Origin: Cristatella mucedo
Lineage: Eukaryota; Bryozoa; Phylactolaemata; Cristatellidae
Length of the DNA: 62,000 bases
Reading direction: 5' to 3'
Assembly (NCBI GenBank): GCA_009760855.2
Contig: WPIO01000003.1
Span: forward strand, 13,195,001-13,257,000
Shown: one piece after another, positions 49,182 through 59,575 of the stretch
How the letters are laid out: the number at the start of each line of letters is the position of its first letter
Position numbering within the stretch: the stretch's first letter is position 1
The notes under the pieces: model-generated
Seen by the model: only the letters and a program-made list of their open reading frames with translations
Told to the model about the DNA's origin: nothing
The model's database searches: none
Program-made: the position numbers and the translations under genes

Positions 49182-52100
49182 CTGCAACGAGCACTCAAGC
49201 TGTTTCGCTCCGCTCGCCGCCTCTTCGCCGGGCATCGAAGCCACCATGCCACGATGTTTCGAGCGAAGGGAGACAACTCTCGGAGGGAGACAACTCTCGA
49301 AGTGACCGAGCCGCGATGAACCCGCCCTCGGCCAGGCTCCTTCCGGTGTTTTTCGACGGTAAGAGCACGACGCTGAGCCGACAAACCATGCCCAGCGACC
49401 GAACAGACTGAAAGATGGACGAGCCCGGAAAAAAAGGAACTGGTGTGCTCTACCGACCTTCTGCTACGGGGAGATTTAGTATCGCTATAGCAATGCTGTT
49501 AGGCTTTGTGATGCCGAACGGGGGATCCAAGTCGTGCAGGAAATCCTTCAAGTCGCTGCAGTCGATGAACTGCGTTGCTTTCTGGTCGTATTGCGACCAC
49601 ATGTTGTAGAAAGCGAGTATGTCGTCGTGGGTCACGAGGCCCTTGGTCGTCTGCTCCGTGAAGTTCTCCAGAACGACCGCGATGTAAGCGTTGACGATTA
49701 CTTGCACCTGAATTATGACGTACGACAGGCAAAACACGATGAGCGAGAGTTTCGTCTTGCATCTCGACGCAGCCTCGAGGAGTTCCGTGCCCATAAGACC
49801 ACACTCGGGCAGACCGATGCTCAGCGACTCCAATATTGTCGGCCACTCGCCGGTGGTCAAGGCGAACATGACCGTCAAGCTGTCGCCTATCGTGCTGAAA
49901 CCGTGCATGTCGTCTATGACGCGTCCGGCGAACGTATGCAAGCCCAGGATGGCATAAGCGGTCATCACCAGCAGCATTAGCGATCCGATGTTGAGCAAAG
50001 CTGGCAAGGACATCCACATGGCGAACATTACTGTCTGCAAGCCTTTAGCGAAAGAGAACACCCGGTGCAGGCGAAAAATTCGAGTCACGCGGAGGGCTCG
50101 TTTGATGATAGACGAGTTGGGTACGATGCCTGCTACAAGATCTCCAAGGAGAAGGGCTGCAACATTAAAATAGCACCAAAGCTTCAGACATCGTTTGATG
50201 TCCACGGGCTTCATTTTTCGATAGTATTAAATAGTTCCACTTAGCCGCGCTTTGTCTGAACAATGTCCGCAATAAAAAAGACGCTTCTTTAAAGGGATAC
50301 GTAAATAGCCGAGAAAGATATTTGGTTCTCTGAGAGTGCAATGAAAAATTTGCAATTCATTATTATATTTGAAAAGATTGAATCGAGAGAGTGCAATGAG
50401 AGGCTGAGCTGGCTGAGATTTAATTGCGAAAAAGCTCATCATACCTTGAAGTCACCCACGGTATCTTGAATGCCACTTGATTTGCATTAGCCCGCAAATC
50501 ACTTCGAATACTTGAAATGTACTAGACCTGAACTAAGTTGAGTAAGTAAAGAGCTTTTCAATACGCGCGTTGAGATATACTTGAGGCTGGTATTAAAATA
50601 ACTCCGCGAGAAATTTGCAAATTTAAAAAAGTACTTTTTAAGCCACGGGTTTATAATTTAATGTGATCTTGATTATGAAGTAGGCGGCTGCGAAGCAGGT
50701 AGCCTTACTTTTCGTCTCGAAAAAAATACTCGCTAAGTGTAGTGTAGAATTTCAATGGTGTTCAGCAGAAAAGTATTTATGCAATAGCTACTCGTGAGAA
50801 ATACCCTTACTTTCCATGAAATCCGTCCTTTCCACTTTACTAACTTGTAAATGGAAGCAGTTTCGTTCCTGCCTATGATATTCAATGCGTTTTCACTCGC
50901 TTTGTCTTTCAAACTTCCAGGCTCTTCAGATACATTTACACCAATACACGGGTAGCCAGGGTAAAAGATAACATTGCACATTGTAAGTAGCTTAGACGAT
51001 AGTGCAGTGTAAGAGATAGCACAGCGCACTGTTGCTCTTTCCTTTCCTTCTCGTTTACATTATATTCGCCAGACCAAAGCGTACACATGCGGGTGACCTC
51101 GATGCAGAGGGAAACTTAAGAAGGCCAGGTTCCGCATTTCTTGGTCACTTTCTTGTCTTTTTCAAACATGGCGGATAGTAGGAATGTGTACTTCAGAAGA
51201 TCGGCACAATCGACAATGAAAGAAATAGATATTATGATGAATCATAAATTTGTTATAGCGCCCACACAGAACCCAATCTCTTTCTAGGCACTTTGCATTT
51301 ACTGTAAATGAACCACGATCGAGTGATTAGCGTTTGCCTGACCAATGACTACAAGCATAGTATTGTGAAAGGTGACAAGCACAGGGTCAGCTTGCAAATA
51401 TGGTTAGTTGCAGCGTGCACAGTCTCAGCAAGCATAAGCATCTAAAGGACGAATCACAGGGACTCACGAAATTCTGTGACAAACAGACGCGTTTTCCGAT
51501 TTTTTTAATGTCTTCAACTCAGGGTATGTCATGAACCAGTCGGATGTAAGTTCCAGGCTTTGGGAGCATACAAACAAAAGGCACGGTCTCCACAGGATTC
51601 GAGGTTTGTACGAGGTATAGGTAAAAAAAATCCTAGCTGATTAAACAGCCTCTTTTGTATAGGGACAGAAAAGCCTTCACGGCTATCACCACCGCTTGCA
51701 TCGGTGATAAAGAATCGCTCACCGCAGGTATCGAACCCACGACCTCGGGACCGAAGTAATGAAAAACAACCACCTTACCTAGTGTGCCATCACGGCTCAC
51801 CAGGTAAGCGATTACATCCCGAAAGCAAGTGGTGCGATACTTACTCGGGAAGAGGAGTAGATCTGATAGGTAGGCTTGAACCAAAGAATGAAGGGACCTA
51901 TTAATGAGTGACAGAATCTTGAAGATAATGCTTTGCTTGACTGGAAGCCAGTGCCGTTTGGCGAGAAATGGCGTGGTGTGGCAACTGCAACGCCCACGAC
52001 ATGCAAGCCTAGCTGCAAAGTTCTGCAGTAACTGCGAGGTCCTGATTGCACAAGTCGGTAGACCAGCAAGCAGTGAGTTACAAAAGTCGATACGGGATGT

Positions 52101-55051
52101 CACAAATGCATGGATCAATTTAGATGTAGTATCCCTGTCTAAGAAAACCCAAATTTTAGTAATGTTATGTAGCTGAAAATAGGCAGATTTTTCTCTGGAG
52201 CTGGTGTGGTCGTCTAACGAAAGGTCGTTTTGGGAAGGAGACATAGATTGTGTGCAGATTCAACAGAAGATGTGCTGGCAGAGCCGATTTGAGCGTTAGA
52301 TTTTTAATTCCTAAATCACACTTGGTTTTCCCGTATTTCGTAACTTGAAACTTAATCTAATATGGGGTCGAATTCCCGGGTCATGATTGATTGCTCTTGG
52401 CTAAGCTATGAGTAGGGTCAAGCACATGAGCCACAAGAGAAAAAATGAACCAGTAAGTGCATGAAATTCAGTGTTGAAGGCGTCGGATAAGTTATAAAAA
52501 TGAGCATTAAAGTCTCTCATAGTGAAGAAAGATCGATTTCTCACAAACAGAATTGAATCGAAGTAAGATAAACCTGAGATACAGAAGGGCTTAGTACCTG
52601 GAGGGATATAGACTACTGATACTTTACCAGTATTATGGATTAATTAGAATAAATAAATAAATATATACATATATATCAATCTCTATAATTTTGTATGAGC
52701 ACGTGTCTCGCAAACGGTAGCAGAAGTAGCAGTAGGATTTCAAGGCGAGTTACACGGCTACAACCTGCTAATTATGCAGTTCGATGAAGATCCTTGAGCC
52801 AAAGTCATTCATAGCTTCGAGAGCTCTAAAGGGCTGTTAGCTACTATGCGTCCGAAGAGCTAAAATAGCTACCAGTTTCAAAGATACGAACGCCATTGCG
52901 CATACTCAAGTCAATAGCAATAGAGCCAGAACAAAAGAGGCCAAAGCGAGCCGAGTCTATGTATCTGCAGAGTGCCTAGAAAGAGCCTGAGCTCTCTGAG
53001 GGCGTAGTATACGAATGTATTATTATTATTATGTGCAACTGTCGCAGAAATCATAGAGAAAAACCAACATAGTTAGAAGCCTCTCACTGTCGCACCACTG
53101 GAAATGAGTGGGAACGTTGAAAACGACAAAATCAATGATCAGAAGACTGAAGGAGGCTAGGAGCTCTAGGATTCTCTTCTGCCATATATACAATTTGTCC
53201 CAGTCTAAGAACCCTTGCTCACGACCCTCTAGTTACAAAACAGGTTAGATGAAGTAACAGCCTCACTTTTATAGCGGCAGTAGAGCCTTAACGGCTATCG
53301 CCACCATGCAGCGGGTAATAAAAAGGATCACGAACTGCCATACTAAAACCCACTATCTGGGTCGTGCAGTGCGAGCATATTAACTCATGGCTTAAGACAC
53401 TCGTCTCCTCAGGTGATGCGTAGATGCTACTGCTGCCCTATGTAGCTAACTTGGGAGCTATGTAAAGTTCGCGACTGTGTTCCAGCATTTTCAAAAGGAG
53501 GCTATTTTCATGGTACTCGTTTAAAAGTCAAAACTTGATCAAGAGAACATAAAAATCAAGAAACTTATTTAAAATTGAATGGTTCGATTAAAAAAAAATT
53601 GTTTTCCCTTCATGACACACACATGTTATCAAATTGAATGTAATAATAATAATATAATAATAATGCACTTGATAAAGCACCCTCAGAGAACTCAATCTCT
53701 TTCAAGGCGCTTTACATTTGGCTGCAAAGGGAAACGCGGTTGAATAGTGAGTAATATCATGCTTGATTAACAACATGAATAGTATGGTTAGGGGTGACAC
53801 GCACAGGGTCAGCATGCAAGTGTGGTTAGTGGCAGCATGCACAGTGTCAGCACGCATAAGCACGAGAAGGACGAATCACAGGGACCCACTAAGTGCTGTC
53901 CTAAATAGGTGTGTTTTTAAGTTCTTTTTAAATGTGGTTAAGTCAGGGCATGTCCTGGCGCAAGTCGGGAGTGAATTACAGGCTTTGGGAGCATACGAAC
54001 TAAATAAAAGGTCTTCAAAGGATTTGAGGTTTGTACGGGGTATTGGCAAACTGTTGGATTCCGAAAAGCGGGTGGTACGATGCTTGGCCTGGTGGGGGGA
54101 GTACATCTGAGAAATAGGCTTGAGCCAAAGAATGAAGTGACCTAAAAGTGAGTAACAAAAATCTTGAAGTCGATCCGTTGCTTGATTGGTAGCCAGTGCA
54201 GGTCGGTGAGAAGTGTGGTGTGACAACTACGATGCTCGCGACAGACAAGCCTAGCTGCAGAGTTTTGCACCAGCTGTAATCGCCTGATTGCACATGCCGG
54301 TAGGCCAGCAAGCAGTGAGTTACAGAAGTCAAGACGGGATGTCACAAATGCATGGACCAACTTAGACGCGGTATCCTTATCTAAACAAGCCCGAATTTTA
54401 GCAATATTATCAAGCTGAAAGTAGGCAGACTTGACTGTGGAGCTGATGTGGACGTCTAACGAGAGGTCACTTTGGAAAATGACACCTAGATTTCGAGCTG
54501 ATTCAACGGGAGACATGAACATAGTGGCCGACACTTTAACTAGATAGTTCCTTTCTTTTTCAGTCACTCCAGCCCTAATGAGATCCACACTGTTATGCAC
54601 GACACTTATCTGTCGCCTGTGATGATCTCAAGGGTCGTGACATGAAGATGCCTCCCCACTTTTGCCTGCAAGGTCTTAGGATCAATGCGACCGTCCACAT
54701 CAAGACGCTGAGCATGTCAAGGTTGTACCCAGGCTGGGTTCGGTTGGCTGGGACCGGGCGGCTACAATGAGGGTCAGGGTCACCGGCTAGGCCGGGGTCG
54801 GTCCTACGGGATGTGTGGTGACGTTAGGTCACCGGGGCTCTTGGGTACAGGAAGTTGGCCAGGTAAGTCGTGGTGTTAGAGGCTCCCGGTCTCGCCGAGT
54901 TATGCACCTGGATTCGTGCAGGCGTGCTCCGCGATGCTGCCACGCACGTAAGGGAACGAGTACCCAAGCTCCGGCGGAGCTGGATAGCTCGCTCGTTGTT
55001 GACTTGTATATTCCGCGTTCCCCGTGTAGCTTGTTCGTGACCGCCCCGTGT

Positions 55052-55084
<33 letters not shown>

Positions 55085-57020
55085 TCACTTGATAAAGCGC
55101 CCTCAGAGAACTTAATCTCTCTCTAGGCGCTTTACATTTGCTGTAAAGTGAAATGCAGTTGAATGGTAAGTAAAATCATGCTTGAAAAACAAACGAGATG
55201 AATAATATGGTTAGGGGTGATATGCACAGGGTCAGCATGCAAATGTGGTTAGTGGCAGCATGCACAGTGTCAGAACGCATAAGCACATCAAGGACGAATC
55301 ATAGGGACCCACTAAATGCTGTCCTAAATAGGTGTGTTTTTAGGTTCCTTTTAAATGTGGTCAGGTCAGGGGATGTTCTGACGCAGGTCGGGAGGGAGTT
55401 CCAGGCTTTGGGAGCATATGAACTAAATGCAGGGTCTCCAAAGGATTTAAGGTTTGTACGAGGTATTTCTAGACTGTTGGATTCCGAAAAGCGGGTGGCG
55501 TCTTTCGGTGGAAGCTTACGATTGTGGTAGTTGTTGACTCGGACTAGCCAAGCAGTTACTCAGCCAGCCGGGTTTTGGACGGCGTACGCTCGTACTGTTG
55601 GATTCGGAGTTGGTACAACGACAGGACTGCAGAAGTTGACTGACCCCAACTAACACGTTTGTTCGCGATTGCTGCGTCGTCTTGCGCCCCCATAGCGTAC
55701 TATGTATGGGACCCTCCCTGTAGACTTGCTTTGTTTCCCTGTTGTTGTTGGCGCATGCGTTATTACAGAGAGGTTTACCTTGACGGCCGCTCGTCTTACC
55801 CTAGCTCGGCGGCATGTCGAGCGGCAGCGTGGCCGGAGTATGGCGGGGTTTGGCGGGAAATAGCCTCTGACCCCTGGAACTCGGTTACAAGGTCAAGCCA
55901 TAGGAGTGGCATGGGGAGGCGGCATGTGTTCCAGCAAGACTACGCTCCCTCTCACGAACTGCGCCAGCTCAAATCAGGGGTAGCTTGCTGAAAAATTTGT
56001 ACGACCATGTTTCCCTTACATGTGGCCTCCTCGCTCGCCGGGTTAAAACCATCTGGACTACAAAGACTAGGGCCCAGATGAGAGGAAGAATAACAAGCAC
56101 CCTCACCAAGAACTCGTTGATAGCTGACATTGAGGGCACCGTAGACAACATAGAAAAGGGATATACGATCAACGCATGCATTCGTTTCAGAAACCGCATT
56201 GAGGTTGTTATCGAGGCTTACGGTGGTTTGAGCGAATATTCTGCTATGTGAAGGCAAGAGCGTGTGCACACAAGTTTATGAATTTATATTGGTGTTTCAA
56301 CTGAGTAATAAGTTTTCATCAAAGTAAGATCTATCTTGTTCTCAAATAACTTTCGGGTTGAATATGAACATTTTAGGCGTGATTATGAAGTGTAAGCCGC
56401 GGCAAACATTTGTTGCTAGTAAAGTAAGAAACAGAAAGAAAGAATTAACTTTGCCAGCAGAATCAGTATTCTGAGCAGCAGTTCGGTCAGCCTTACCGCA
56501 GAAGACTATGTTCAAGAGAGTCATCGAGCTGAAGTTAAAAGAGGCCGGCGATTACAAAATCGACCAAGGCCGCTATTGGCAGCGCCTTTGCTTAGTGCCA
56601 TTCGATGCTCGACAATAGCGCCACTATACGTTTACCGAAGACATTTAAGACTGTGACACCAAAGTCCACGACATTACTAAGCTTGGCGAAGTAGTGGAGG
56701 CTGAATGCCGTCAACTTTAGCGAAGCCTCAATAACAAAGGCAATCGTGAAGCCCACGTCGGCATAGGCGAAACCTCTCTGCAAGCTCTCCGGCATGTCGT
56801 AGTATTCAAAGCACATGATAGCTGCACTGGTGGCGACGAGCAATAGAACGCACAACTCAAACAGGTCGCTGTTAACGACGATTCTGTATATTAAACGGCG
56901 ACAGTAGTCCTTCGGCTCTATCGTAACGACGTTTATAGACGCGCGTCGTAAAGATTTCATCATCTGGTAATAGTCCTTTTGGTTTTTTGTAAGGAATTCC
57001 TCTACGTAGCTTCCTTCCAG
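48820..57020 (-). CDS. Divergent voltage-gated sodium-type channel, 3'-terminal exons (domain IV to C-terminus)
   Basis: Exons: 57020-56636, 50156-49458 and 49181-48820, with phases 1 and 1. They encode 481 residues; earlier domains lie right of the window. Exon 1 holds the domain III-IV linker (VEEFLTKNQKDYYQMMKSL) and domain IV S1-S3. Exon 2 begins in late S3, then the S4 (RALRVTRIFRLHRVFSFAK), S5, P-loop, S6 (VNAYIAVVLENF) and the EF-like region (FYNMWSQYDQKATQFID). Exon 3 has HCLDVL, GGSKELDDLPESM and an IQ motif (IQVAFRRYK). The layout is that of Nav alpha subunits. The inactivation motif (EFL where Nav has IFM or MFM) and the pore filter are unusual. It is probably a diverged Nav/NSC1 paralogue. 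The 6.5-kb intron is full of nested transposons. Confidence 0.85.
49458..50156 (-). other. Nav-like exon: domain IV S4-S6 and EF-like region
   Basis: A 699-nt exon between acceptor atgttgcag and donor GAAG|GTCGGT. S4 has five arginines in a repeat of three; the next charged position is serine. MSLPALLNIGSLMLLVM is the conserved S5 signature. The P-loop reads ALTTGEWPTIL. Confidence 0.87.
50216..51224. other. Nav intron, AT-rich; weak LINE-1 tail near 50310-50375
   Basis: Contains ttctctgagagtgcaatg followed by attattat, a possible decayed LINE-1 tail. Nothing else is recognised. Confidence 0.35.
51225..52300 (-). mobile_element. LINE-1 3' half with a SINE-2 insertion
   Basis: Reverse 3' tail at about 51250-51290 (gcgcccacacagaacccaatctctttctaggcac). 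It continues to 51620, is interrupted by SINE-2, then resumes ([50 protein letters not shown]-type) to about 52300. Confidence 0.8.
51625..51800 (-). mobile_element. SINE-2 copy inside LINE-1
   Basis: tagctgattaaacagcctcttttgtataggg, tcaccgcaggtatcgaacccacgacctcgg and ccttacctagtgtgccatcacgg match SINE-2. Confidence 0.78.
52301..52974. other. Nav intron; nothing recognised
   Basis: AT-rich sequence possibly including decayed LINE-1 5' parts. No supported feature. Confidence 0.4.
52975..53035 (+). mobile_element. LINE-1 3' tail fragment
   Basis: gtgcctagaaagagcctgagctctctgagggcgtagtatacgaatg then (att)n. Confidence 0.66.
53250..53410 (-). mobile_element. SINE-2 copy
   Basis: tttatagcggcagtagagccttaacggctatcgcc, gcgggtaataaaaaggatc and aaacccactatctgggtcgtgcag follow the SINE-2 order. 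Confidence 0.66.
53640..54600 (-). mobile_element. LINE-1 3' half
   Basis: (aat)n and the reverse tail at 53640-53715, then the C-terminal ORF. A 152-codon frame (54600-54142) carries SVESARNLGVIFQSDLS and [20 protein letters not shown]. The 5' truncation point abuts the mariner remnant. Confidence 0.85.
54724..55889 (+). mobile_element. Solo LTR, interrupted by LINE-1
   Basis: Same family as 4447-5187: TGTACCCAGG start, ...GGTTACA end, perfect 4-bp target duplication AGGT (54720-54723 and 55890-55893). Without the LINE at about 55054-55498 its length is about 720 bp, close to the 741 bp of the other copy. Confidence 0.82.
55054..55498 (-). mobile_element. LINE-1 3' fragment inside the solo LTR
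   Basis: Starts with (aat)n and the reverse 3' tail (aaagcgccctcagagaacttaatctctctctaggcgc) and ends at the segment for LDSEKRV-complement. The LTR sequence resumes at gcgtctttcgg. Confidence 0.83.
56636..57020 (-). other. Nav-like exon: III-IV linker and domain IV S1-S3
   Basis: A 385-nt exon. The acceptor is gattttatag and the donor TTCG|GTAAAC. LTKNQKDYYQMMKSL aligns with the MTEEQKKYYNAMKKL-type linker, and S1 (LFELCVLLLVATSAAIM) and S2 (YADVGFTIAFVIEASLKL) are clear. Confidence 0.83.
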
Positions 57021-57114
57021 CTATAAAATCGAAGATTTGAGATTTTAGAATGCATTTTCGCTCAGTTAGGGGCGACCAGCTGCTACCACGAGACGTACGT
57101 AAATAATAATTCAT

Positions 57115-57260
57115 CAATTTAGCTGATTTAACTGCCTCTTTTGTATGACGGAAGAAAACCCTTAACGGCTGTCATCGACGCTTGCAGTGGGCAATAAAGG
57201 AACTATAGCGAACTGCAAGACTCAAACTTACGACCGCGATTGTGAAGAGCGAGCACCTTA
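57115..57260 (-). mobile_element. SINE-2 copy (first of a pair)
   Basis: tagctgatttaactgcctcttttgtatgacgg, cttaacggctgtcatcg, gcagtgggcaataaagg and cttacgaccgcgattgtgaag match SINE-2. Confidence 0.72.
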
Positions 57261-57284
57261 CCTCCTGGGCTAATATCCCGGGGC

Positions 57285-57400
57285 AAAAGAGCCTCGCTGG
57301 GTATCACTGCGCTTGCAACGGGCAATAAAGGATTGCAGACTACTGGACTCGAACCCGCGACTGAGTCGTGCAGAGCAAGCAGCGGCTGAGAGTAAACGAA
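57285..57400 (-). mobile_element. SINE-2 copy (second of a pair, partial)
   Basis: gcttgcaacgggcaataaagg, ctggactcgaacccgcgac and gtcgtgcagagcaagc repeat the SINE-2 head just after the first copy. Confidence 0.65.
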
Positions 57401-58029
57401 TTAGGGTGCCGGCAAGTCTTCCACGTTCTAGCGAGGTAAGGGTCGGTATGTAATTGCTCAAAAAATCAGAAAAAGACTGTGTGGTTCCACCAAGGTGCTA
57501 CTCGTACGATCAAACGAGACGCTACTACTCGGTGCATGGCTTTTTGGTGAACCAAAGCTGTGCCTAGGCGGCGTAATAACAGTGGATCGAGAAAAACGCA
57601 CTCCAACTCGAAAGCGATTGCACATGTGTAGGGCATGCAAGCTACAATCGCGATGGTCTAGCACGAAAGTGTAGTGCGGTGCACAGAAATAAGCTTTTGC
57701 GGGCTCTTTCTCAGTGCCCAATGCCATTAGATAGTTACTATAAGATCTTCAATGCTCATTGGATTTCATAGCATCAATTAGGTTACCGTTATTAAATTAA
57801 GAAGAAAGCGCTCACATATGCCTTGTTTAGTTGGCTCTCATCACATCACATCCTGTTGGAATACATACTTGATTGAGGTAGCTAAAATAATTACGGAAAA
57901 TCCACGTAACAAGCAAAAGGAAAATTGAAAGGCTGATCTGATTACAGCGACTTTTACTTGCTAGAGTCAAACACTTGTCGCGCCTCTCACTTTGGAAAAT
58001 GTACGCTTCGTGTCAATTAAAAATGACCG
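57401..58029. other. Nav upstream intron; nothing recognised
   Basis: No channel exon is visible here. A 90-codon minus-strand ORF (57727-57458) has no channel motif. Confidence 0.45.
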
Positions 58030-58175
58030 GAAATTTGAGCCGTATAGCCCAGCGGTAAAGGTGCTCGTCTTTGACGATCGCGGTCAAGGACGTTGCATTT
58101 GAGGGCCAAGGTCATGAGTGCTAGCCCTGTGGCGTATGGGAAGCGCCCGAATAGAGATTAAGTTCTCCATTACCA
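58030..58175 (+). mobile_element. SINE-1 copy
   Basis: gtatagcccagcggtaaaggtgctcg, gtgctagccctgtggcg and tail gcgcccgaatagagattaagttctcc. Diverged and tail-truncated. Confidence 0.6.
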
Positions 58176-59575
58176 GCAGAATTTATGACATACCTGTATG
58201 TTTTTTTCGGAAGCTTTCCATGAAGAGACTTGATGGGCGATTCAAAGATGGCGATAACATGATGGACGATTACAAGAGCCAGCAACAGCGCTTTTTTCAA
58301 CCATTCAATAAATTACTCCCTAGGCTCGTCCAACTTCGGCAGCAACCAAGCAGCGGCCCATTAAGTTAACCTAATTACGTTCCACTTGAATTTAAAACTA
58401 CTAATTGACTAATTCAGCGGTTCCGTCTACGGCTACATAGTGACAAAGACTTCTATATTTACAACCTTGAACGACTGACTCGCCTAACTTCTCCCGATGA
58501 TCGTTATCCTGTTCGTTGGTCTTGATCTAATTCCTTCTACGATCTTGCCAGTTTATGAGACCGCCATACACAGTTTGAAGAATGTAAATGGAGCTAAATT
58601 ATCGGCTATCGCCTCCTCTCCACCGCTCTTAGTGGGCAATAGCCTGCTGCAAGACTGTATCTAGGCTGTGAAGTCTACGTATCCTAATCGAAGAGCAAGG
58701 CTAAGAGCAAGTTCTTGCGTTTCAGCTTCTTATCGAGATTGGTTGATAGCTACTCTGCTTATCTCCAGCCAAGGTATTGCACGTGCCGTTTCGACGCAGA
58801 ATGTCTGCTATTTCTTCATGTTCGCAATTTTATTTTCCCAAAGTAGCATGGCTTGGTGGTAACAGCTGGCATTAGTGGTCCTCAATTTGGAAGTCAATTT
58901 GAAGCACCGGCATTTGATGCTTGTCTAATTTAACACTGTCGCTGTTACGTGGTACTACAAGGCAGATGTAGTTGCCTAAGCAAAACCGATTATGCAATAT
59001 TAGTCAAGTGCAACTTAAATTTGCTGCAGTGTTTGCTGCTTCTGATGCTTTCATAAGATAACGTTTTTTAAGCCTTGTAGATCTTGGAATGAGTATTCAA
59101 TGAGGGAGTGCGACATTTTTTACTTAACTCGCTCAAATTCACGCAGCTGTCACTCGCTACGGCGTACCACAGAGTCCGGCTTGTACTTTTGTGACTTTAT
59201 TCTGATAGTGAGAGAAAGAGAGGTAAAGGACTAAGAATGTCAGACTCTCAGTTACCACTCTCAGAAATATTCTCACGGATTGAGAAGGGGCCATGCATCC
59301 AGCTGCTCGAGAAGCAGGAGACTTTTACGGAGAAGATTCCGAGATCGCATGAGTCTCAAAGACATTTCTACCGAAAACCTTTGCTAGCAAATGCCAAATA
59401 ACATTTCTGCATGTTTTCTGCATAGCTGAGTGGCTTCGCCTCAGAAGACGAAACAAAATTCCCTCGCGTCTTAGAGTAATTGCAATTGATCGCACTGACC
59501 GTCTGAAGGCCAGCGCAAGCAAATGCAAGACTGCACGGCATTACTCGGGGAATGATTGACGATCGGTAGGCCTTT
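58176..59575. other. Intron/intergenic DNA with a SINE-2 remnant near 58600-58720
   Basis: ggctatcgcctcctctccaccgctcttagtgggcaata resembles SINE-2. The rest holds nothing recognised. Confidence 0.4.

Larger units (their letters stand above)
54601..56255 (+). mobile_element. Mariner-like transposase remnant, split by a solo LTR
   Basis: The left part (54624-54723) has GRDMKMPPHFCLQGLRINA. The right part (55890-56251) has HVFQQDYAPSH, then a decayed stretch, then NACIRFRNRIEVVIEAYGG. These match the MPPHFF, FQQDxAPSH and C-terminal RFRxRIEAVIxAxGG motifs of mariner transposases. The frame continues across the LTR if one copy of the AGGT duplication is counted once. Stops elsewhere make it dead. 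The N-terminal half is absent, replaced at the left by the LINE-1 copy. Confidence 0.75.

Noticed and set aside
49499-50017. 172-codon minus-strand ORF and 148-codon plus-strand ORF
   Set aside because: Other-frame shadows of the Nav S4-S6 exon.
55969-56269. Minus-strand ORF with a hydrophobic segment as an extra Nav S4/S5 exon
   Set aside because: The real exons 56636 and 50156 join in phase without it, and the plus strand here is the mariner C-terminus.
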